Of a stretch of DNA of 64,000 nucleotides, positions 20,013 through 29,747 are shown piece after piece. The notes beneath the pieces are model-generated. The model was not told the DNA's origin. It saw only the letters and a program-made list of their open reading frames with translations, and ran no database searches. The translations under genes were made by a program, and so were the position numbers. This DNA is from JAMXLO01 sp963812075 (GTDB taxonomy: Bacteria; Pseudomonadota; Alphaproteobacteria; Acetobacterales; Acetobacteraceae): contig CAWETN010000018.1 of assembly GCA_963812075.1 (NCBI GenBank), positions 404,605 to 468,604 on the forward strand, read 5' to 3'. Every line of letters starts with the position of its first letter. The stretch's first letter is position 1.

Positions 20013-21612
20013 ATGGACATGCACGCGAGCGCCGTCACGGAGCGTGACACGGCGAGCCTCTATTCCTGCCTTGAGGAGCGCATCCTGGCGCGCGACCAGG
20101 CAGGGGCGAGCAAGGTGTTCTACGGCCTGCTTCGCGCCGGTCGGCCGCTCAACGAGATCATCGCCGAGGGCGTGCGCATCCATGCACCCTACACGCACGT
20201 GCCGTACCACGAGCGGCTGGACGACGGCTACCCGAACTTCGTCAACAACGACCACTGCCTGCTGTCGGCGCGCGCCACGCTGCACCTGACCGGTCTGCTG
20301 CCGCCGGAACTGGCGATGCTGCCGATGGCCCAGACCGTCTGGTATCTCCCGACCGGGCTCGACATCTGGAACCAGAAGCTCAACCGCGCGCCGGGCCACT
20401 ACACGCGCGGCTTTGCCGGCACGATCGAGGGCCCGCCGACGCCTGTGGTGTATTGGCCGGACCAGCAGCCACGGCACTCCGACGGGCCGCTGGCGCAGCG
20501 GCTGGGCGAGTGGCTGACGCTGGTGCAGCGCGGCCAGGTGCTGGAGGCCTATCGGTATTTCCTGGGCCTGATGGAGGACCGGCGGGATCGCTGGCGTGTG
20601 CTGGCCGAGCTGGTGTTCGCCGGGCTGATCGATGTGCAGGACCGGATGTACCGCAACCGCTCCTACACGACCGGCCACAAGGCGTATCGCGCGCGGGCCA
20701 CCGTGGAGCTGGGCTGCGCGCTGGGATGGGAGAACGCGCACGACGTGCTGTACGCTGGCGCGCTCGACATCGCGGTCGGACCGCGCTGGCACTCGCTGTA
20801 CGAGATGGCGTGCAACACGGTGAAGCAGGAGATCGAGGGCGTCGCCCTGCACGCGGTGCCGTACGGCGGCGTGGCCGAGGCGGAGCTGGCGATGCTGCAC
20901 AACGCGGCGCCGCTGTCGGACGCCGAGGAGACCGCGCTGATCCGCGCGCTGCTGGAAGACCATTCGCCTGCCAACCTCGACGCGGTGACGCGGCTGCTGA
21001 AGGCCGGCAAGGACCCGCGCCGTATCGTCGATGCCATCCAGATCGCCGCCGCCGAGATCGTGCTGGCGACGCATGGGGCGGAACAACTTCTCGATGCCGA
21101 TGCACTGCTGCGAGTATGCCAATGCCCTCGGCTGGTTCTACGACACGTTCGACCATCCGCGCCGGCTGCGGCTGCTGTATGTGGCGGCCGAGTTCGTCAA
21201 CATGACGGCGTGGCACCAGCGGCTGACCGACGCGTTCGCGCCGGCGCCGGTGCATGCACCGGCCTGTGCCAGCCGGCTCGGCGCCGACGAGTTGCTGCGG
21301 CGGATCGACGCGGCGATCTGCGGGCTGCGGGCGCCCGAGAGCCTGGCCTGGGTGCAGGGCTATTGCGACAGCGGCGGCGACCGCGCCCCACTGGTGCGCA
21401 CGCTGGCGCTGGCGGCCTGCAAACTGGGCAACGACCCGCACAACCAGGAAATCCCGCAGAACCTGCTGGAGGATTTCGGCAAGAACCGGAGCCCGCGCCG
21501 CGACCGCCTGCTGCTCGCCTGCGCGCAACACTGCGCCGGGCACCGCAAATACGGCGACCCGTTCGAGGCCGCCCGGCGGTTCGGCGAGGCGATGGAGCTG
21601 GACACGATCTGA
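20013..21612 (+). CDS. Unrecognised protein rich in His/Trp, one frameshift
   Basis: About 532 residues after joining two frames near 21,075. I do not recognise the family. The chain looks all-helical and soluble, with repeated segments in which histidines and aromatics sit together: 'HAPYTHVPYHERLDDGYPNF', 'TTGHKAYRARATVELG', 'DIAVGPRWHSLYEM', 'HCCEYANALGWFYD' and 'TAWHQRL'. That pattern suggests a metal- or heme-binding helical bundle. It faintly recalls questin-oxidase-like proteins, but I cannot support a name. The frame change is one base; the two parts continue smoothly, the second ending in 'AARRFGEAMELDTI'. It has its own 78-base upstream region. Confidence 0.75.
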
Positions 21613-21710
21613 CCCGGCGCCACCCGCGGATCATTTCAGCGGGGGTTTCCTACCCCGATACCGCACCCAGCGTTTTGCCCCCGTCAACCTCTGCGTGGTA
21701 AGGGCAGGCG

Positions 21711-22491
21711 ATGGGCTACTGGGGTAAGATCATCGGCGGGGTCGCGGGCTTCGCCGTGGGTGGCCCGATGGGCGCGGTGGTCGGCGCGGCGCTGGGCCAT
21801 GCGGCGGACACCGGCACGGTGCCAAATCTGGGAGCACAGTTCGGGCCACAGATCGGCTGGAACCCCGCCCGCCTCGCGGCGATGGTCAACCGTCGCGATC
21901 AGCTTTTCGCGATCTGCGTCGTCGTGTTGTCCGCCAAGCTTGCGAAGTGCGACGGCAGGGTCGGGCGGCAGGAGATCGACGCGTTCAAGCGCCAGTTCCG
22001 CATCCCTCCCGAAGTCAGTGCGCGACGTCGGCCGGCTGTTCGACCAGGCGCGCGACAGCGCGGATGGCTTCGAGGTCTATGCCAGGCAACTGGGCGAGGC
22101 GTTCGCCGACAATCGCGGCATGCTCGAGGACGTGCTCGCGGCGTTGTTCGTGATCGCGCGCGCCGATGGCCCGATCAACAACCGCGAACTGGAGTTCCTC
22201 TCGCGCACCTATCATGGCTTCCGGCTGGATCAGGCGGCGTGGGATCGCGCACGTGGCGCCGCCCCGCGCCGGCCGATCTCGGATGAGCCGGACCCCTATG
22301 CCGTCCTCGGCGTGGCACAGGACGCGGGTCCCGAGGACATCCGCGCCACCTGGCGCCGGCTGATGCGGGAGAACCATCCCGACAGCCTGGCCGCCCGCGG
22401 CGTGCCGGCGGAGTTTATCGCCCGCGCCAACGAGAAAGTGGCGCGGATCAACGCGGCCTGGGACCGGATCAAGCGCGAGCGGGGCCTGTGA
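21711..22491 (+). CDS. djlA: DjlA-like J-domain co-chaperone with TerB domain, one frameshift
   Basis: About 259 residues once mended. The N-terminus is a glycine-rich hydrophobic segment ('WGKIIGGVAGFAVGGPMGAVV') like the single membrane anchor of DjlA. A TerB-type helical domain with 'SAKLAKCDGRVGRQEIDAFK' and 'ADGPINNRELEFLSR' follows. The C-terminal 65 residues are a J domain ('DPYAVLGVAQ', then the HPD tripeptide in 'RENHPDSLAARG') that would stimulate DnaK. The frame shifts by one base near 22,015, between 'FKRQFRIP' and 'SVRDVGRLFDQAR'. The stop overlaps the next gene's GTG. Confidence 0.85.
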
Positions 22492-23234
22492 GCCTTCGTG
22501 TCCGCGACCTGCCCAGTCCGAACCAGGACGACAGGCCGGCGGATACGCCGATCGACATGCTGATCCTGCACTACACCGGCATGCCGACGGCGCAGGCGGC
22601 GATCGACCGGCTGCGCGATCCGCGGTCGGGCATGTCCGCGCACTATGTGGTGGACGAGGACGGCTCGGTGCTGCGACTGGTGCCGGAGGCGCGGCGGGCA
22701 TTCCACGCTGGGGTGTCGTATTGGCGCGGCCACACGGCGCTGAACGGGCGCTCGATCGGCGTCGAGATCGTCAACCCGGGGCACGCGTGGGGCTACCGGG
22801 ACTTTCCCGTCCTGCAACTCGCGGTGGTGTGCGATCTGTGTTTGGACATCCTGTCGCGCCATGACATCCCGGCGCGCAACGTGGTCGCGCACAGCGATGT
22901 GGCGCCCGATCGGAAGCAGGATCCCGGGGAGCGGTTCGGCTGGCGCAGCCTGGCGGAGAACGGGGTAGGGATGTGGCCGGCGACGATCGCCGCTCCCGGT
23001 GGCCCGGGCCTGGTTGCGAGCACCGTGCTCCACGTTCGCGCCGCGCTGCGCGAGATCGGCTATCAGGTCGTGGCCGAGGGTGACCTGGACGGTGCTCTGG
23101 CGACGGTGTTGCGCGCGTTCCAGCGTCATTGGCGGCCGGAAGCCATCACCGGCGAGGCGGATGCGGGAACGCTGGTGCGCCTTGACGGTGTGCGGCAGCT
23201 GCTGAAGGAAAGTTGCCGGGTGCACGGGGCATGA
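22488..23234 (+). CDS. N-acetylmuramoyl-L-alanine amidase (AmiD type) with peptidoglycan-binding domain
   Basis: A 248-residue zinc amidase that cuts the bond between muramic acid and the stem peptide. The Amidase_2 domain shows 'DMLILHYTGM' (first zinc His), 'AFHAGVSYWRG', 'SIGVEIVNPG', and 'VVAHSDVAPDRKQDPG' with the second His and the zinc Asp/Lys region. A PG_binding_1 domain ('VRAALREIGYQVV ... VLRAFQRHWRPE') occupies the last 70 residues. The GTG start overlaps the djlA stop as GTGA, a pairing often seen in alphaproteobacteria. No signal peptide is visible, which fits a recycling role or an undetected leader. Confidence 0.9.
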   Translation: MSLRVRDLPSPNQDDRPADTPIDMLILHYTGMPTAQAAIDRLRDPRSGMSAHYVVDEDGSVLRLVPEARRAFHAGVSYWRGHTALNGRSIGVEIVNPGHAWGYRDFPVLQLAVVCDLCLDILSRHDIPARNVVAHSDVAPDRKQDPGERFGWRSLAENGVGMWPATIAAPGGPGLVASTVLHVRAALREIGYQVVAEGDLDGALATVLRAFQRHWRPEAITGEADAGTLVRLDGVRQLLKESCRVHGA

Positions 23235-23393
23235 CCCCGGCGCGGCTGGCGCGCGGCGGCATCGTTCCTGTTATGAAGTATCGCGAACGGCGGCGAAGCG
23301 AGCCCGACAGGCTATTCTTTCGGCGGAGGACCGTATTGCCTATGCTGACGGTCGCCGCGGTGTTGTATTGCCAGGGAGCATTGGGGTCGGCTG

Positions 23394-25128
23394 ATGTCGT
23401 CGTTGCAATATCCGCCGAATACATTGGAAGACCCGGCGCAATACGGACCGCTTAGGCGTGCGGAAGCGCTGCGGACGCAACTGATCGCTGAAAGAGCCCG
23501 CAGTGCGGAACTGGAGAGAAGGGTCGCCGCACGTGAGGCACTGCTGGAACACGTCTATCGCAGCCGGTCCTGGCGTCTGACGGTACCCCTGAGGACTCTG
23601 GGCGCAGCCCTGAAGGGACGAGGCCGCGCCCGGAGCGCAGCCAGGGTCGGCGACGTGGATGCAGGCCCGACGATATTCATCGAGTGCACCCACACGTTCC
23701 ACAGCGACCTCAACACCGGCATTCAGCGTGTCGTCCGAAACGTTCTGCGGCACGCATCAGCCGTGGCCTCGGAGCTTGGCTACAGCGTCGTGCCGGTGAT
23801 CCTGCAGAATGACAGGCTGGTCCCCGCCGACCTGGACGTGGTGCTGAGCGACAAGCAGGCCCGGGCGAAGCCCCGGCGGCCACCGAGCCGGTATGACAGG
23901 CAGCGACACGGCGCGAGGGAGACCGCTACGGCCCGCCGGCATCTCTACCTGACGCTGCGGCCGGCGTGGCGTGCGTTTTTGCGGCTGGCGTCCGCCTTGG
24001 CGCCGTCGAACCGGGCGCGTGAGTTCATCTATGCGCCGCCATACCGGCCGGGCCTGACGCAAAGCATCCTGCGGGTCGCGCAAACCTTCTCGGGCGGAAC
24101 GGAGGCTGAGCGGTTGCCGACACCGCATGTCGGAGTCAGGCGATCCAATGCCGGGGATATCCTGTTGTTGCTCGAACTCGTCGTGGACCGTACCGCTCTG
24201 GCCGGCGGTGCAGCATTTCAAGGCGCGCGGCGGTCGGATCGCCGGGGTCATCTTCGACATAATCCCCATATCGCACCCGTACACCTCGACCCCGGAACTG
24301 TCGGGTGCGTTCGCGCGATGGCTGCAATGTCATCTGCAGTACAGTGACGTGTTCCTGGCCATATCGAAGTCGGTTGCAGATCAGCTGCGCGACTATCTTG
24401 GCTCATCGCAGGTTTGGCGAGGCGTCCGCGGACTGCCGCGTATCCGGCATTTCCATCTGGGCTCGGAGCTCGACTTCCTCGCGGGAGCCGAGGACGTGCG
24501 GCAGCATATCGTCGATATCTTCGGGCAGCCGGAGCACGTCTTCCTGATGGTCGGTTCGCTCGAGCCGCGCAAGAACCACGGCTTCGTGCTCGATGCGTTC
24601 GAGCGGTTCTGGGCCGCCGGCGGGCAGGCCTCCCTGGTCATCGTGGGGCGCCAGGGCTGGAAGACCGAGGATCTGCTCCAGCGCATAGCGCACCATCGGC
24701 TGCATCAGAAGCGGCTGTTCCTGCTGCGCGATGTCAGCGACGCAGAACTGGATCACGCCTACAGAAGCGCGTCGGCGCTGGTCATCGCGTCCGAGATCGA
24801 GGGCTTCGGACTGCCGGTCGTCGAGGCCTTCCAGCGCGGTCTCCCGGTGCTGTGCAGCGACATCCCGGTGTTCCGCGAGATCGCCGACGGCCAAGCCAGC
24901 TTTTTCCGCCTCGACGACCCGGACCGGCTGACCGCGGTGCTGCATGCCTATTGCCGTGGACATGATCCGGCCCGGCGGTGCGAGCGGACGCCGCGCAATT
25001 GGCTGACATGGAAGCAGAGTACGGAGCAGCTGTTCGCCAATCTGATCCAGGCGCTCGACGCTCCTGCCGAGCCGCTATCTGCTGATGCCGACGCGGGCGC
25101 GCATCGCAGCAAGATGCTCAGCGCGTGA
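23394..25128 (+). CDS. Glycosyltransferase family 4 with N-terminal extension, one frameshift
   Basis: About 577 residues after joining two frames near 24,180, where 'GDILLLL' continues into 'SSWTVPLWPAVQ' in the next frame. The C-terminal GT-B half carries 'MVGSLEPRKNHGFVLDAF' and the nucleotide-sugar-binding E-x7-E element in 'SEIEGFGLPVVEAFQRG', typical of retaining GT4 enzymes. The N-terminal 80 residues look like a coiled coil ('LIAERARSAELERRVAAREA'), followed by 'IFIECTHTFHSDLNTGIQRV', which is familiar from GT4 proteins in polysaccharide clusters. It is followed 34 bases later by a GT9 gene; together they suggest surface polysaccharide assembly. Confidence 0.85.
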
Positions 25129-25162
25129 TCCCTAACTCGACAGCTGCGGCGGGGATCCCGGG

Positions 25163-26293
25163 ATGAGCACATCCTCGATTGCGATCCTGAAGCCCGACCA
25201 TCTCGGCGACCTCGTCCTGTCGGTCCCCGCCATCAGGGCGGTGCGCGCGCGATACCGCAACATCACGCTGTTCGTGGCCTCGAGCTCGCGCCCGCTTGCC
25301 GGCTTCCTGTTTCCGGACATCGAGGACATCCGGAGCGCCGATCTACCGCACCTTGCGCGCAACGGCGAAGCGCACACGCCGCCCGGTATGCTGATCGACG
25401 AGTTGAACCGGTTTGACCACGTGCTCAGCCTGCGGCACGACGCCGCCCTGCACCTTCTCGTTTCGCGCCTGGGCGTGCCGCGTACCAGCGTGGGTGACGG
25501 CGGCCACCTCGTGCACGAGAGCGCCACGCAGCAGCGTGCGGCCGAATCGCTCTGCGGGCCATACTCGCGCACGCGGCTGTTCTCGGGCCTGCCGCATGAA
25601 TGGCCCGTTGCTCCGCGCCATGTCGCTCTCTGCATCTCGGCCGGGTTTCCCACCAATCGCTGGGCCACGGTGTGCTGGGCGGAGCTGGGGACGCGGCTGG
25701 GCGCGCTCGGGATAAGGCTGACCCTGGTGGGTGGGCCGGTGGAGCGCGACGAGCTTCGCATGCTGTCTCGCCTGCTGGGCCACGTGCCGCACGACGTGCT
25801 CGTTGGTTCCAGCGACTTCGCGGCCTTCTTCGCGGCGCTCGAGCCGGTGGACCTTGTGATCGCCACGGACAGCGGCACGGCGCATATCTGTTCGCTGCAT
25901 AAACCGGTCTGTTCACTGTTCGGTTCGAGCCCCTGGCGGCGCTATGCGCCGTTCGGCCGTGGCAACGTCGTCGTCACCCGCGAGGAGCCGTGTTCGCCAT
26001 GCGTGCAGTTCAGCGTCACGCAGCTGAACGGCTGCCTGACGCGCGAATGCCTGGCGCGCATCCATCCGGCGACGGTTCTGCGCGTGGTGTTGTCGAATGG
26101 CTTCGATTTCTCCGGCGTCCGCGGCGTGCGGGTCGAGCGAGGGGCCAGCCACCGGATCGAGCCGCCGGCGCCGGAGCCAAGGCTGGAGATCGGGCAGCCG
26201 ATGCCCGATCGGGAGAGGCCGGTCGACGCAGTCCTCGAAGATCTTGCCAACCATCGGGCAGCCGAGGAGCTTGCCGAGAACTCCGGTGCCTAG
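25163..26293 (+). CDS. Glycosyltransferase family 9 (heptosyltransferase-like)
   Basis: A 376-residue GT-B enzyme of the ADP-heptose:LPS heptosyltransferase family. The N-terminus 'IAILKPDHLGDLVLSVPAIR' is the family signature, and the C-terminal nucleotide site reads 'LVIATDSGTAHICSLHKPV' followed by 'SLFGSSPWRRYAPFG'. A Cys-rich stretch 'EEPCSPCVQFS ... LNGCLTRECLARI' is the usual end of the family. The substrate need not be heptose in this lineage. It is probably co-transcribed with the GT4 gene upstream. Confidence 0.9.
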   Translation: MSTSSIAILKPDHLGDLVLSVPAIRAVRARYRNITLFVASSSRPLAGFLFPDIEDIRSADLPHLARNGEAHTPPGMLIDELNRFDHVLSLRHDAALHLLVSRLGVPRTSVGDGGHLVHESATQQRAAESLCGPYSRTRLFSGLPHEWPVAPRHVALCISAGFPTNRWATVCWAELGTRLGALGIRLTLVGGPVERDELRMLSRLLGHVPHDVLVGSSDFAAFFAALEPVDLVIATDSGTAHICSLHKPVCSLFGSSPWRRYAPFGRGNVVVTREEPCSPCVQFSVTQLNGCLTRECLARIHPATVLRVVLSNGFDFSGVRGVRVERGASHRIEPPAPEPRLEIGQPMPDRERPVDAVLEDLANHRAAEELAENSGA

Positions 26294-26356
26294 GTCGGGC
26301 ATGTCAGCCCGTCGCGCAGCCAGCAGAAAACCTCGAACGCTACCTTGCCGCCTCCA

Positions 26357-27136
26357 TCAGCCGAGCCCGATGCGGCGCTGGAATTCCTCGTCGCGCAGAC
26401 TGAACTCCGTGCCAGCGAGATCGTCCGCCGCCTGCGTGCACAGATACACGATGGCCCGCGCCGGATGCGCCACCGGCGTCAGTTGCTCGCGCGGGATCTG
26501 GCTGATGACGTTGACGCCGGATGCGCGGATCGCAACCTGCATGTCGGTGTCCGTCGTCCCCGGTTGGAAGCCGAAGACGCGGATGCCTCCCGCGCGGTGC
26601 TCCAGATCGATGGAGCGCGTCAGCATCGCCAATCCAGCCTTGCCGGCGCAGTAGGCGCTCCATCCTTCGAGCGGCCGTAAGGCGGCGCCCGACGACACAT
26701 TGACGATGTCGCCGCGCCCGCGCTCCAGCATACCGGGCAGCACGGCGCAGATCGCGTAATAAGCGCCAATGAGGTTGATCTCGATGCTGCGGGCCCATCC
26801 TTTCGGATCGGTTGCACCCAGCATTCCAATCGGCTCGATGATGCCGGCGTTGTTGACCAGTATGTCGGGCGGCCCCAGGCGCTGCGCAGTCTCGCGCACC
26901 AGCCGCTGACAGGCGGCGTGGTCCGACACATCGCATTGCGTCGCCAACGCTGTGCCGCCGGCCGCGGCGATCGTCTGCGCGTTCGCCTCCGCCTGCGCCA
27001 GGCTGCGTGCCGCGAGCATGACCGACGCACCGGCCTCGCCCAGTGCAAGCGCCGCTGCGGCGCCGATGCCGCGGCTGGCGCCCGTTACGATTGCAACCTT
27101 TCCCGCCAGGACCGGCATGCGCTCCGCCTCCGCCAT
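26357..27136 (-). CDS. SDR family NAD(P)-dependent oxidoreductase
   Basis: A classical short-chain dehydrogenase of 259 residues. Cofactor motif 'VTGASRGIGAAAA' is near residue 18, 'NNAG' near residue 94, and the catalytic Ser-Tyr-Lys set lies in 'VNVSSGAALRPLEGWSAYCAGKAG'. The substrate is unknown. A Met seven codons in gives a slightly shorter alternative start. It diverges from the hydrolase gene at 27,228. Confidence 0.9.
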   Translation of the reverse strand: MAEAERMPVLAGKVAIVTGASRGIGAAAALALGEAGASVMLAARSLAQAEANAQTIAAAGGTALATQCDVSDHAACQRLVRETAQRLGPPDILVNNAGIIEPIGMLGATDPKGWARSIEINLIGAYYAICAVLPGMLERGRGDIVNVSSGAALRPLEGWSAYCAGKAGLAMLTRSIDLEHRAGGIRVFGFQPGTTDTDMQVAIRASGVNVISQIPREQLTPVAHPARAIVYLCTQAADDLAGTEFSLRDEEFQRRIGLG

Positions 27137-27227
27137 ATCGGATGATTAAAGGCGCACGCGGGCGATTGGACAAGCGAGGCTACCGATGAGTATCCTCGGT
27201 CGCAGGAAGGGCGGAAAGGGAAGCGGA

Positions 27228-28013
27228 ATGCCAAGCAGCGTAACCTGGAATGAGACGACACAGACCATCGCCGGGGGCAAGCTGCATCTGACGCGCGGCG
27301 GCAGCGGTCGGCCGGTGCTGGTGCTGCACCACGACATCGGCACGCTCGACCGGCTGCCGTTCTACGACACGCTGGCGCAGAGCTTCGACGTTCTGGTGCC
27401 GCACCATCCTGGCTGGGGCAAGTCGGAACGCCCGCAATGGCTGCGCAGCGTGCGCGACATCGCCGCGATCCACAGCTGGCTGCTGGCCGATCTCGGCCTG
27501 TCCGACGTGTCGCTGGTGGGGCTCGGCTTCGGCGGCTGGATCGCCGCCGAGATGGCGAGTCAGTCGCCGTCGGCTTACCGCAAGCTGGTGCTGGTCGGCG
27601 CGATGGGCATCAAGCCGCCGGAGGGATACATCGCCGACCAGGCCATCGTGTCCTATCTCGACTATCCACAGGCCGGCTTCCACGACCAGGCGGCATTCGC
27701 GCGGGTCTATGGCGACGTGACGACGGACCAGCTCGAGCAATGGGACATCTGCCGCGAGATGGTGTTCCGCACCGCGTGGAAGCCGTACATGTACAGCCAG
27801 ACGCTGCCGCACCTGCTGGGCGGCGTAAGGACGCCGGCTTTGGTGGTCTGGGGCGACGACGACAAGCACGTACCGAAGAGCGCCGGCGAGGCCTACGTGA
27901 AGGCGCTTCGCAACGCGCGGCTGGAGACCGTGTCCCGCTGCGGGCACTTTGTCGATATGGAGAAGCCGGACGAGCTGGCCAGGCTCGTTTCGACGTTCGT
28001 CAACGCGAACTGA
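27228..28013 (+). CDS. Alpha/beta-hydrolase-fold protein lacking the nucleophile Ser
   Basis: A 261-residue alpha/beta-hydrolase. 'HHDIGTLDRLPFYD' and 'HHPGWGKSERP' match the fold's oxyanion and cap-entry regions. The acid is in 'LVVWGDDDKHVP' and the base in 'SRCGHFVDMEKPDEL'. The nucleophile elbow, normally G-x-S-x-G, reads 'GLGFGG', so the catalytic serine is a glycine. It may be non-hydrolytic or use another mechanism. I start at ATG 27228, behind ggaaaggg; an ATG at 27186 would add 14 Gly/Lys/Arg-rich residues. It lies 12 bases before a flavin monooxygenase gene and is very likely co-transcribed with it. Confidence 0.85.
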   Translation: MPSSVTWNETTQTIAGGKLHLTRGGSGRPVLVLHHDIGTLDRLPFYDTLAQSFDVLVPHHPGWGKSERPQWLRSVRDIAAIHSWLLADLGLSDVSLVGLGFGGWIAAEMASQSPSAYRKLVLVGAMGIKPPEGYIADQAIVSYLDYPQAGFHDQAAFARVYGDVTTDQLEQWDICREMVFRTAWKPYMYSQTLPHLLGGVRTPALVVWGDDDKHVPKSAGEAYVKALRNARLETVSRCGHFVDMEKPDELARLVSTFVNAN

Positions 28014-28025
28014 AGGGAGCACGCC

Positions 28026-29267
28026 ATGCACCTGATGTATTTCACCGAACAGCCGATGGCCGCCTACGACGCGAAGGAGGGGCTGAAATACGGCGCGACC
28101 GCGCTGACCTTCTCCAACAGCCACTATGACCCCGTCGAGGGCAGTCGGCTGTACAACGAGTTTCTCGAAGAATACATCATGGCCGACGAGTGGGGCGTCG
28201 ACGGCATCATGCTGAACGAGCACCACAACGCGCCGTTCTGCATGCAGGCGCGCACCAACATGTTCGGTGCGATTCTGGCGGCGGTGACCAAGCGGGCGAA
28301 GATCGTCTTCCTCGGCAACCCGCTCCCGCTGTCGGAGAACCCGGTGCAGCTGGCCGAAGAGCTGGCGATGATCGACATGATCTCGAAGGGCCGCGTGGTG
28401 TCGGGCTTCGTGCGGGGCGGCGGCCAGGAGCAGTTGGCCAACGGGGTGAACCCGGCCTACAACCGCGAACGCTTCGTCGAGGCGCACGACCTGATCACCA
28501 AGATCTGGACCGAACCCGGCCCGTTCCGCTGGGAGGGTACGCACTACCAGCATCGCGTGGTGAACCCGTGGGCGCTGCCGGTGCAGAAGCCGTATCCACG
28601 GGTGTGGATACCCGGCGTGCTGTCCCGCGAGACGGTGATCTGGACCGCGCAGCAGCGCTACCCGTACATCGCGCTGAACACCGCGATCGACGCGACGAAG
28701 ACCATCTGGGACACCTACTCGAAGGCGGCGAAGGACGTCGGCTATGAGGCGGGACCGGAGAATTTCGGCTACCTGATCCGCGTCCACGTGCAGGACACCG
28801 AAGAGAAGGCGTTGCAGAATGCGCGCCAGTTCATGTGGATGCAGGGCGAGTTCACCGGTCTCGCGCATCCCGTGTGGGCGAACCCGTCGGGCTACTTCTC
28901 GCCATCCGGTCGCCGCGGCTTCGTCGAGTTCGCGGTGGGACGTGCCAAGAACCCGCGTGGCCAGCCCACCTTCGAGGAACAGGTGGCCGACACCATGATC
29001 ATCGCCGGCACGCCGGATCAGGTGATCAAGCGGCTGAAGTATCTGATCGAACACACGCGCCCCGGCATCATGGGGATCTGGGGCAATGACGGCACGGTGT
29101 CTGCCGTGGACCGCCGGCGCTGCATCGAACTGCTGGTGAAGGAGGTGATGCCGGCGGTGAAGGAGCACGGCAAGTCGCTGGGGCTGAAGGATCCGTGGGA
29201 GGCGAACGCGCCGGTGCACCTGCGCTACTCGACGGACATTCCGGCGCAGAAGGCCGCCGCCGAATAG
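28026..29267 (+). CDS. LLM class flavin-dependent monooxygenase
   Basis: A 413-residue bacterial-luciferase-like oxidoreductase that uses reduced FMN or F420 to oxidise an organic substrate. Landmarks are 'DEWGVDGIMLNEHHNAPFCM' near residue 55, 'RTNMFGAILAAVTKRAKI', 'AEELAMIDMISKGRVVSGFV' and 'GTPDQVIKRLKYLIE' near the C-terminus. A ribosome site (agggagc) precedes the ATG. Paired with the alpha/beta-hydrolase-like protein upstream, it may belong to a small oxidative degradation unit. An intrinsic terminator follows 20 bases after the stop. Confidence 0.92.
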   Translation: MHLMYFTEQPMAAYDAKEGLKYGATALTFSNSHYDPVEGSRLYNEFLEEYIMADEWGVDGIMLNEHHNAPFCMQARTNMFGAILAAVTKRAKIVFLGNPLPLSENPVQLAEELAMIDMISKGRVVSGFVRGGGQEQLANGVNPAYNRERFVEAHDLITKIWTEPGPFRWEGTHYQHRVVNPWALPVQKPYPRVWIPGVLSRETVIWTAQQRYPYIALNTAIDATKTIWDTYSKAAKDVGYEAGPENFGYLIRVHVQDTEEKALQNARQFMWMQGEFTGLAHPVWANPSGYFSPSGRRGFVEFAVGRAKNPRGQPTFEEQVADTMIIAGTPDQVIKRLKYLIEHTRPGIMGIWGNDGTVSAVDRRRCIELLVKEVMPAVKEHGKSLGLKDPWEANAPVHLRYSTDIPAQKAAAE

Positions 29268-29287
29268 CAGTCTGCCGTTGTGACGAG

Positions 29288-29319
29288 TCCCCTCCCCTTG
29301 TGGGAGGGGATTTTGTTTT
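29288..29319 (+). terminator. Intrinsic terminator after the flavin monooxygenase gene
   Basis: A perfect 9-bp stem (tcccctccc / gggagggga) with a 5-base loop is followed by ttttgtttt. This is a textbook rho-independent terminator for the upstream hydrolase/monooxygenase operon. Confidence 0.82.
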
Positions 29320-29399
29320 CCGCCGGTCGAAATCGGCCCCTCTCGAACGTCATCCGTCCGGCCGTGCATGATGCCGGCCACGACCCGAGAGGAGCCACC

Positions 29400-29747
29400 A
29401 TGCAATACATGCTGCTGATCCATTCCGACGAGGCGGCCATGCGGTCTGCGCCGGCGGAAGGCACCGCGCGGATGCACGCCGCCTACATGGCGTACACCGA
29501 GGCGCTCCATCAGGCCGGCGTGGTGGTGAACGGCAACCGCCTCCGCCCCACCAGCGCCACCACCACCGTCCGCGTCATTGACGGCAAGACCCAGGTGCTC
29601 GACGGCCCCTACGCCGAGACCAAGGAGCAGCTTGCCGGCTATTACCTGATCGACGTGCCCGACCTGGATGCCGCGCTATCCTGGGCGGCGCGCTGTCCCG
29701 GCGCCGCCGTCGGCGCGATCGAGGTCCGGCCGATCTGGACCATGTAG
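29400..29747 (+). CDS. YCII-related (DGPF-domain) protein
   Basis: A 115-residue ferredoxin-like-fold protein. The defining motif is 'VLDGPYAETKEQLAGYYLIDV' near the middle (DGPF/YCII family), preceded by 'YMLLIHSDEAAM' at the N-terminus. Such genes are regularly found next to ECF sigma factors of the ECF42 type, where the YCII protein may act as a sensor or an enzyme. Here the TAG stop shares one base with the sigma gene's GTG start, so the pair is translationally coupled. A ribosome site (gagaggag) precedes the ATG. Confidence 0.9.
   Translation: MQYMLLIHSDEAAMRSAPAEGTARMHAAYMAYTEALHQAGVVVNGNRLRPTSATTTVRVIDGKTQVLDGPYAETKEQLAGYYLIDVPDLDAALSWAARCPGAAVGAIEVRPIWTM

Noticed and set aside
29281..29340. 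Riboswitch or small RNA after the monooxygenase
   Set aside because: The only structure is a short stem with a T-run, fully explained as an intrinsic terminator.
27180..29510. 776-codon minus-strand frame across the hydrolase and monooxygenase genes
   Set aside because: It spans two real genes and a terminator and has no recognisable domain.
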